Source: Bdellovibrionales bacterium | GTDB lineage: Bacteria > Bdellovibrionota > UBA2361 > JAGRAS01 | NCBI GenBank assembly: GCA_020434465.1 | Contig: JAGRAS010000034.1 | Span: 1 to 10,280 of the forward strand | DNA: 10,280 nucleotides | Direction: 5' to 3' | Part shown: piece by piece, positions 5,901 through 10,280 of the stretch | Position numbering within the stretch: the first letter of the stretch is position 1 | Layout of the letters: each line of letters opens with the position of its first letter | Program-made: the position numbers and the translations under genes | Notes under the pieces: model-generated | The model's database searches: none | What the model saw: the letters and a program-made list of their open reading frames with translations, nothing else | What the model was told of the DNA's origin: nothing

Positions 5901-6709
5901 TAGATATCATTACCAATTGGTAAAAATCCCTGTAGTTTTTGTTCAACTACAATTGGATTTTCTTGTTTGCCAAGAGACAAAACCCCTTCAATTGTAACTG
6001 CTTTAACAAGATTCTCTTCTTCTTGCTTATTTTTTAGTTTTCCTGATATTGGTAGAAATACTAAATTTGCTAAAATAGCCCCATAAAATGTAGTAATTAA
6101 TGCTGTTGCCATTGCAGGACCAACCAAAGCAGGATTATCCAAGGAACCTAACATTTGAATTAATCCAATTAATGTTCCAATCAATCCCATCGCAGGTGCA
6201 TAATTGCCCATTGTTTCAAACACCTGAATTGCTCGATTAGCTCTATCATTTGCAGTGCGTATTTCTGTTTCTAGAATACGTCTAACATCATCATGCGCTT
6301 GACCATCGACTGTTAGTTCAAAAGCTAGCCTTAGAAACGGATCTTCTGTGGTTTTTGCATGTCTTTCTAAAACCAAAAGTCCTTCTTGTCTTATAGCATT
6401 AGCCAGCTGTACTATTTGCTCAATCCTTTCTGCCGGATGATATTCTTTTATAAACAAAACTCTTCGTACGCCAAAAATACACTTTTGAATATCATTAGTA
6501 GAAAAATGTACTAGTGTAGCGCCAACAGTACCTCCAATAACTATTAGAAAACAAGGCAAATTGATGAAATTAAGAATAGCTCCACCAAAAAAAACACCCA
6601 ATCCAATTAGTGTAAATGCAAGCAATGCACCGCCAACTACTCCTCGGTCAACTTCATATTCTTCACCGTAACTAGCTGTTGACCAATCAATGTTTTTAGA
6701 AAAATTCAT
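5900..6709 (-). CDS. motA: MotA, flagellar stator ion-channel subunit
   Basis: MotA forms the pentameric ring of the stator that uses ion flow to push on the FliG rotor. The product is 269 residues with four membrane helices, near 24-46, 50-68, 168-190 and 197-220. Hallmarks are FETMGNYAPAMGLIGTLIGL (164-183), which carries the conserved channel proline (Pro172), MATALITTFYGAILANLVFL (200-219) followed by a second conserved proline at 220, and the C-terminal ENPIVVEQKLQGFLP. The large cytoplasmic loop (about 70-165) is helical and charged. The start is the ATG at 6707-6709, with GGAG six bases upstream; a TTG at 6721 opens the same frame but would bury that site. About 19 extra residues precede the point where PomA-type MotA usually begins. 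It is the first gene of the operon and overlaps the next by one base. Confidence 0.95.
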   Translation of the reverse strand: MNFSKNIDWSTASYGEEYEVDRGVVGGALLAFTLIGLGVFFGGAILNFINLPCFLIVIGGTVGATLVHFSTNDIQKCIFGVRRVLFIKEYHPAERIEQIVQLANAIRQEGLLVLERHAKTTEDPFLRLAFELTVDGQAHDDVRRILETEIRTANDRANRAIQVFETMGNYAPAMGLIGTLIGLIQMLGSLDNPALVGPAMATALITTFYGAILANLVFLPISGKLKNKQEEENLVKAVTIEGVLSLGKQENPIVVEQKLQGFLPIGNDI

Positions 6710-6715
6710 TATTTT

Positions 6716-6719
6716 CTCC
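6716..6719 (-). promoter_or_regulatory. ribosome binding site that fixes the motA start
   Basis: The minus strand reads TTGGAGAAAATAATG. GGAG is six bases from the ATG at 6709-6707, which favours this ATG over the in-frame TTG at 6721. Confidence 0.75.
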
Positions 6720-6802
6720 AATTCTAAAGCAAACTTATCAGATTGAGCATGTGCAATAGCCCCTTTGAGCCAAGTTAACGCAACAACCCATAAGGATATA
6801 AA

Positions 6803-6816
6803 GCAATGCTTGTGCC
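6803..6816 (-). promoter_or_regulatory. sigma-54 (-24/-12) type promoter of the motA-fliR operon
   Basis: The minus strand reads CTGGCACAAGCATTGCTTT, a match to TGGCAC-N5-TTGCW at every strongly conserved base, with GG (6816-6815) and GC (6804-6803) ten bases apart. The predicted transcript start is near 6791, about 82 bases before the motA ATG. The site implies an enhancer-binding activator of the FleQ/FlrC/NtrC type encoded elsewhere, and class-II-like control of the stator, switch and export-gate genes. The remainder of the divergent gap 6722-6985 is AT-rich, and no other gene is convincing in it. Confidence 0.82.
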
Positions 6817-6985
6817 AGCCCAGTAAATTTTTGTTAATATAGATTTCAATTACTTACAGATATAAAACTAAAAATTTAGCTTTTTAACGTCATTTTTTTG
6901 ACAAGCAAATTTATGTAAACCTCAGCACCTTTTGAATTTAATATTTCATCTTAAACATAGTGAAAATTTTTCAAAGGCGTAAGAA

Positions 6986-7288
6986 ATGGAGTTACAAGAA
7001 AACATTTCAAGTCAGTGGTTAATTCATGAATCTAAACCATTCCCTGCTGGCTGTAGAAATAAGAAAATTGCAGATACAAATTTAACTCTTCTTGAATCTG
7101 ACATTGCTGCAAATATTCTTACTTTCATCAATACTAACGGTAAGCTAGTTGGTAGAAGACGAGCTGAATTAGAATGTCAAGTGGAATTACTTACGGACTC
7201 AATTCTGGATCTTACCGAGGAAGCTAGATCATATTTTGATGAACTTAGGGAAATCGCTTCAATTGTGCTGACCAACTCTAACGATTAA
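6986..7288 (+). CDS. hypothetical small soluble protein (100 residues)
   Basis: I do not recognise this protein. It is predominantly polar with no signal peptide or membrane helix. The N-terminal half is mixed (SQWLIHESKPFPAGCRNKKI). The second half (about residues 33-95) looks like two or three amphipathic helices ending in EEARSYFDELREIASIVL, suggesting a small helical or dimerising protein. AAGG lies about eight bases before the ATG. It is transcribed divergently from motA across a 277-base gap; a loose TTGAAT/CATAGT pair with 18-base spacing around 6933-6962 could be its promoter, but this is weak. Its last 11 bases overlap the end of the convergent gene at 7278. A flagellar link is only positional. 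Confidence 0.6.
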   Translation: MELQENISSQWLIHESKPFPAGCRNKKIADTNLTLLESDIAANILTFINTNGKLVGRRRAELECQVELLTDSILDLTEEARSYFDELREIASIVLTNSND

Positions 7289-7556
7289 GAAAAAAAATAC
7301 AGGCCGCTAGAACTGCAAGGATTGGCAAAACATAACCAAAAAAAATCAAAATATAATCAAAAAAACTTTTACCTTGCTCATTTAACATGTCCTCAACCGA
7401 ATTCTGTGCATATGCTCCAGTTCGAGGTCTACCTTCAGGTATCCATCTTGGATCTTCACTTTCATTATCATCAGGAGTTCTGGATGGAAAACTATTAGCT
7501 GCCTTTCCTGTTCCTTGCTTCGAATTATCAACGCTTGTAAGATCTTTTTTATCCAT
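7278..7556 (-). CDS. hypothetical tail-anchored membrane protein (92 residues)
   Basis: I do not recognise this protein. The first 65 residues are polar and probably disordered (Asp, Ser, Pro and Lys rich, with PDDNESEDPRWIPEGRPRTG around 28-47). They are followed by a single very hydrophobic helix at about 66-90 and only two further residues (NR), the layout of a C-terminally tail-anchored inner-membrane protein with a cytoplasmic head. The ATG at 7554-7556 is chosen; GGTGAG sits almost directly against it, which is too close for an ideal ribosome site. The same frame stays open to a TTG at 7616 (112 residues), and a GTG at 7562 is also possible, so the start is uncertain. The stop overlaps the convergent gene by 11 bases. 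Confidence 0.55.
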   Translation of the reverse strand: MDKKDLTSVDNSKQGTGKAANSFPSRTPDDNESEDPRWIPEGRPRTGAYAQNSVEDMLNEQGKSFFDYILIFFGYVLPILAVLAACIFFLNR

Positions 7557-7689
7557 ACTCACCGAAAGGAAATTGAAAATGTCCCTCACTATAAACTCAG
7601 TTGGTCTTGAGCTCAAGACTTAAACTAGTTTTTGCAGTTCTCAAATTCTTTTCAAAATGAATTGTAGTAGATTTCTAACACCTCGATTG

Positions 7690-7717
7690 TTGTTATTTTA
7701 ATTCCAAATGATATGAT
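7690..7717 (+). promoter_or_regulatory. candidate sigma-70 type promoter for the pyrophosphohydrolase gene
   Basis: TTGTTA (7690-7695) and TATGAT (7712-7717) are separated by 16 bases and lie just before the ATG at 7727. Initiation about seven bases after the -10 would fall near 7724, giving an almost leaderless message. This fits the lack of any Shine-Dalgarno sequence in front of that gene. Confidence 0.35.
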
Positions 7718-7726
7718 ACCTCTGCT

Positions 7727-8053
7727 ATGAGCTTAAAAAAACTAACACAAAAAATCATAGATTTTCGGGATGAGCGAAATTGGAAACAATTTCATACGCC
7801 TAAAGATTTAGGCCTTTCCTTACTTTGTGAGGCGGCGGAATTAGTTGAACATTTTAAATGGGCAAAAGACTCTGAAATTTTAGCTAATTGTAATAAAGAA
7901 GAAATTGCTGATGAGTTAGCTGATGTTTTAGCCTGTATTTTACTAATATCCCACGAATTTCAAATTGATCTAGAATCTCATTTTGATACGAAAATTAAAA
8001 AGAATGAAGCAAAATACCCTGCTCCTGAATTCAAAGGAAAATTTAAAAACTAG
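7727..8053 (+). CDS. MazG-like nucleotide pyrophosphohydrolase (dCTPase/DCTPP1-type)
   Basis: The product belongs to the all-alpha NTP pyrophosphatase (MazG-like) family, which hydrolyses nucleoside triphosphates to monophosphate and pyrophosphate and cleans the dNTP pool. The close single-domain relatives act on dCTP and modified cytosine nucleotides. The metal-binding pattern EXXE-(12-28)-EXXD is present as E35-AA-E38 and E63-LA-D66. The N-terminus (FRDERNWKQFHTPKDLGLSL) and the KYPAPEFKGK end are typical of the 105-115 residue bacterial form, so the gene is full length. No ribosome site precedes the ATG. The last 11 bases overlap the end of proS, transcribed towards it. Exact substrate cannot be read from sequence; housekeeping nucleotide clean-up is the likely role. 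Confidence 0.88.
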   Translation: MSLKKLTQKIIDFRDERNWKQFHTPKDLGLSLLCEAAELVEHFKWAKDSEILANCNKEEIADELADVLACILLISHEFQIDLESHFDTKIKKNEAKYPAPEFKGKFKN

Positions 8054-9764
8054 TAAATTTATCGTTTATTTCTTTGATTATTTCCTCAATATTAAGCAAT
8101 TTACTCTCAGAGCTATTTCTTAGTTTAAACTCGACCTTACTTTCTTTCATAGTACGCTTACTTACCGTTAATCGAATTGGAATTCCTATTAAGTCAGCAT
8201 CACTAAACTTTTCACCTGCCCTAAGATCACGATCATCAAACAAAACTTCAATTTTTTCAGCTAGCAATCTCTTATAAATTTCTTCTGCATATTCTTTTTG
8301 TGCACTTTCTTCTAGGTTTAAACCCACTAAATGCACTTGATATGGGGCAATATTAGCTGGCCAAATTATCCCGTGTTCATCATGATTTTGTTCTATTGCT
8401 GCTGCTGCAATCCTGCTAACACCAATACCATAGCAGCCCATAACAATATACTGGGATTTGCCATCTCGATCTAAATATTCACAAGAAAGATTCTTGGAAT
8501 ATTTGGTTCCTAGTTTAAAAATATGTCCTACTTCAATTCCCTTAGTCTCAACTAAAGATCCAGCTTCACAACGTGGGCATTTATCCCCCGCACTTGAAAG
8601 TTTAAAATCGCCAAACTCAGGGATAGGAAAATCTCGATTGAAGTTTACATTTATATTATGATAATTGGTTTGGTTTGCTCCACATTCAAAATTTATTCGA
8701 TTATTTGTATAGTGATCAGCAAGCACTCTAACATTCTTAGGTAAGCCAACAGGCCCTGCATAACCAACTTCAGCACCAGTTATTTCTTTAATTTTTTCTG
8801 CGCTTGCAAGTGCCAAACTTGCACAATTTAAATGATTTAAAACTTTTATTTCATTTACATCACAATCTCCACGAACCATGACAGCAACAAACTGATCATC
8901 CGCTTCATAAAATAAAGTTTTTGTAGTTTTCCAAATTGGTATTTTAAGATACTCAGCCAGGGGCTCAACACCAATCAAACCTTCACCAAAAACAGCCTCC
9001 ATCGGTTTTTGCTCTTCATCTTGTGGATACTCATTTAATTTTGATTGAGCACGTTCTTGATTGGCAGCATAATCACAATGGTCACAGTGAATAACCGTAT
9101 CTTCCCCTGTATCAGTAATAACCATGAATTCTTCACTACCCGATCCTCCTATTGCACCAGAATCTGCTTCAACAGAACGATACTCAAAGCCGATCCGCTT
9201 ACAAATCGCATGATAAGCTTGTCGCATATCTTCGTAGGACTTATCCAAACCAGCTTGATCAGTATCAAAGCTATAAGCATCTTTCATGATAAATTCACGA
9301 GCTCTGATCAAACCAAATCTTGGTCTAATCTCATCGCGAAACTTTGTCTGAATTTGATATAAAGATTTTGGCAAATCCTTATAAGAAGAAACTTCTTTGC
9401 GAACTATATCAGTAATAACTTCCTCGTGTGTTGGCCCAAGACAAACCATACTTCCCCTGCGATCCTCAAAGGCAAACATAATACCATCGACTGAAGTGTA
9501 ACGCTCCCATCTCTCAGACTCTTTCCACAAATCAGCAGGTTGAACAGCAGGCATTAGTAACTCTTGAGAGCCAGCAGCATTCATTTCTTCTCTAACTATT
9601 TGAGATATCTTAGTGAGCGTACGATAAAGTAAAGGCAAATAACTATAAACTCCAGCAGATAATTGCTTAATAAATCCAGCCCTCACCATCAAACGATGCG
9701 CTGCTGTTTGCGCATCCTTCGGGTCTTCCTTAATTGTTCTGCCAAGGAGCTTGCTTTGTCTCAT
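8043..9764 (-). CDS. proS: ProS, prolyl-tRNA synthetase (bacterial type with editing domain)
   Basis: ProS attaches proline to tRNA-Pro in the cytoplasm using ATP. The 573-residue product is full length for the bacterial class-II type. The N-terminal catalytic start is MRQSKLLGRTIKEDPKDA. Motif 2 lies at about 141-168 (KFRDEIRPRFGLIRAREFIM, then KDAYSF). The inserted editing (INS) domain, about 225-405, hydrolyses misformed Ala-tRNA-Pro and contains KTTKTLF (279-285), VRGDCDVNEIK and AGPVGLP; it is bordered by Cys pairs CDHC (227-230) and CPRC (396-399). Motif 3 is at 441-469 (GCYGIGVSRIAAAAIEQNHD). A C-terminal anticodon-binding domain follows. The ATG at 9762-9764 has an in-frame stop four codons upstream and no clear Shine-Dalgarno sequence. 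A 277-base gap rich in inverted repeats lies upstream. Confidence 0.98.
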   Translation of the reverse strand: MRQSKLLGRTIKEDPKDAQTAAHRLMVRAGFIKQLSAGVYSYLPLLYRTLTKISQIVREEMNAAGSQELLMPAVQPADLWKESERWERYTSVDGIMFAFEDRRGSMVCLGPTHEEVITDIVRKEVSSYKDLPKSLYQIQTKFRDEIRPRFGLIRAREFIMKDAYSFDTDQAGLDKSYEDMRQAYHAICKRIGFEYRSVEADSGAIGGSGSEEFMVITDTGEDTVIHCDHCDYAANQERAQSKLNEYPQDEEQKPMEAVFGEGLIGVEPLAEYLKIPIWKTTKTLFYEADDQFVAVMVRGDCDVNEIKVLNHLNCASLALASAEKIKEITGAEVGYAGPVGLPKNVRVLADHYTNNRINFECGANQTNYHNINVNFNRDFPIPEFGDFKLSSAGDKCPRCEAGSLVETKGIEVGHIFKLGTKYSKNLSCEYLDRDGKSQYIVMGCYGIGVSRIAAAAIEQNHDEHGIIWPANIAPYQVHLVGLNLEESAQKEYAEEIYKRLLAEKIEVLFDDRDLRAGEKFSDADLIGIPIRLTVSKRTMKESKVEFKLRNSSESKLLNIEEIIKEINDKFTSF

Positions 9765-9827
9765 AATGCGAGATTATGCAACATCTCCTACAATAAATAA
9801 AGTATGCTTTTATACACCTCGCACTTG

Positions 9828-9846
9828 AATTTGCCGGAGGCAAATT
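9828..9846. repeat. perfect 8-bp inverted repeat (hairpin) upstream of proS
   Basis: AATTTGCC and GGCAAATT are separated by three bases (GGA on the plus strand, TCC on the minus strand), giving a compact hairpin about 64 bases before the proS ATG. No T-run follows on either strand, so it is not a standard terminator. It could be a leader hairpin, a protein-binding palindrome or part of the larger structured stretch beside it. Confidence 0.6.
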
Positions 9847-9863
9847 GATAAGAGGGCTATCGA

Positions 9864-9970
9864 GCCTGGTTAGCGAAGCTAGCTTAGGCTTAAATGGGAT
9901 AACATATACCCAGCGACATCTGGTTTTACTGTTAAGTTTTGGACTGCATCCAAGATCTCGCTGGCCAGGC
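9864..9970. repeat. nested inverted repeats, possible structured RNA or proS leader
   Basis: GCCTGG (9864-9869) pairs with CCAGGC (9965-9970). Inside it, CCAGCGA (9910-9916) pairs with TCGCTGG (9958-9964), which directly adjoins the outer 3' arm so the two stems could stack. Inside that, TTGGA (9939-9943) pairs with TCCAA (9949-9953) around a five-base loop. The stretch is more GC-rich than its surroundings. I checked by eye for conserved features of tRNA, tmRNA, SRP RNA, RNase P, 6S RNA and common riboswitches and found none. No coding frame here looks real; an 80-codon minus frame at 9730-9972 has no family resemblance and overlaps proS. Confidence 0.4.
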
Positions 9971-9993
9971 AAGCTTTTGATAAGATTCTTACG

Positions 9994-10015
9994 AAAAAAA
10001 ATTTAAGCGCTAAAT
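9994..10015 (-). terminator. weak candidate rho-independent terminator after the small membrane-protein gene
   Basis: On the minus strand ATTTAGCGCTTAAAT (10015-10001) can form a short stem of five pairs plus a G-T pair around CGC, directly followed by a run of T (10000-9994). The T-run is convincing but the stem is short and AT-rich. It lies 26 bases after the stop at 10042. Confidence 0.35.
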
Positions 10016-10041
10016 GAAATGTCTGCTGTTAAGGATTAAAA

Positions 10042-10251
10042 TTAATACTTAACAACATAACCATCAGGTTGATATTGAGTTGTTTGTAATAAATCATCTG
10101 AAGAATAGTCACCCTGCCCAAAACCCATACGTCTAGCTTTAGTAACTTGCATCCAATCAAACACTGCGAGAATTACAAACCAAGATACTGCAAAAACACA
10201 AATTCCAATTACCAGAGAAACAATCGAGTTTCCACTATCATTTTTGAACAT
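10042..10251 (-). CDS. hypothetical small single-pass membrane protein (69 residues)
   Basis: I do not recognise this protein. After a short polar start (MFKNDSGNS) there is one long hydrophobic helix at about 9-31 (IVSLVIGICVFAVSWFVILA). A basic patch with KARR follows (about 38-41), then a polar tail rich in Gly, Asp, Gln and Tyr (MGFGQGDYSSDDLLQTTQYQ) ending VVKY. The positive charges just after the helix suggest an outside N-terminus and a cytoplasmic tail. The helix near the N-terminus after a Gly recalls prepilin or Tad-type pilin-like segments, but no clear peptidase site is visible. AAAGG lies about four bases before the ATG. It is on the same strand as proS but 277 bases away, with a possible terminator between. 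Confidence 0.55.
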   Translation of the reverse strand: MFKNDSGNSIVSLVIGICVFAVSWFVILAVFDWMQVTKARRMGFGQGDYSSDDLLQTTQYQPDGYVVKY

Positions 10252-10280
10252 AAAACCTTTTGTACTTTTTTAAACAGTTT

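Noticed and set aside
5900..6721. TTG start for motA at 6721
   Set aside because: The ATG at 6709 has GGAG six bases upstream, and using the TTG would place that site inside the coding sequence.
6738..6791. 17-codon Cys-containing upstream frame (MGCCVNLAQRGYCTCSI) starting at the predicted transcript start
   Set aside because: No ribosome site, very short, and no repeat or attenuator structure seen nearby; a leader peptide cannot be supported.
6710..6850. Open frame continuous with motA upstream of its ATG, encoding a hydrophobic segment followed by AIAHA
   Set aside because: It stays open for about 45 codons but contains no ATG or GTG and runs straight through the sigma-54 type promoter; probably chance.
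9045..9362. Plus-strand frames inside proS
   Set aside because: Antisense shadows of a strongly conserved essential gene with no ribosome site or family match.
9864..9970. Integron attC site or known structured RNA
   Set aside because: Only one RYYYAAC/GTTRRRY-like heptamer (9931-9937) is present without a partner, and no conserved core of tmRNA, 6S, SRP, RNase P, tRNA or common riboswitches could be found by eye.
9730..9972. 80-codon minus-strand frame overlapping the start of proS
   Set aside because: Overlaps conserved proS N-terminal codons, has no family resemblance, and its DNA is better explained by nested inverted repeats.

Overview
The window is AT-rich, densely packed bacterial DNA dominated by a flagellar gene block on the minus strand. 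FliM begins with the CheY-binding type motif LTQDEINSLLRGLSEG. Together with FliN and MotA and the gene order motA-motB-fliL-fliM-fliN-fliO-fliP-fliQ-fliR-flhB, this resembles deltaproteobacteria-like, Gram-negative lineages such as Bdellovibrionota or SAR324-type groups. That placement is a low-confidence inference from remembered family sequences. Sigma-54 type -24/-12 promoter sequences sit in front of the flagellar genes, as in many polarly flagellated Gram-negatives.

Layout of the flagellar block, read on the minus strand from right to left. A sigma-54 type promoter (6803-6816) precedes motA (5900-6709). motA is followed by two short MotB-like genes (5415-5900 and 4838-5422), then fliL, fliM, fliN, fliO, fliP, fliQ and fliR, ending at 403. 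Genes overlap or lie within 16 bases of each other, so this looks like one transcription unit of about 6.3 kb. A 203-base gap with its own sigma-54 type promoter (275-288) then leads to flhB, whose first 66 codons (GTG start at 199) run off the left edge. MotA and the MotB-like proteins form the stator, FliL is the stator-associated protein, FliM and FliN build the C-ring switch, and FliO/P/Q/R with FlhB form the export gate.

The right part (6986-10280) is not flagellar. It holds an unrecognised 100-residue protein (plus), an unrecognised tail-anchored protein (minus), a MazG-like/dCTPase-type nucleotide pyrophosphohydrolase (plus), prolyl-tRNA synthetase proS (minus), a 277-base gap rich in inverted repeats, and a small unrecognised membrane protein (minus). 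Two convergent gene pairs here overlap tail to tail by 11 bases.

The most unusual content is the stator module. One MotA is followed by two separate, translationally coupled, truncated MotB-like proteins. Only the second has the membrane aspartate needed for ion conduction, and both have degenerate OmpA-like domains. A possible third sigma-54 type site lies inside the second MotB-like gene. No tRNA, rRNA, CRISPR array or transposase gene is visible.
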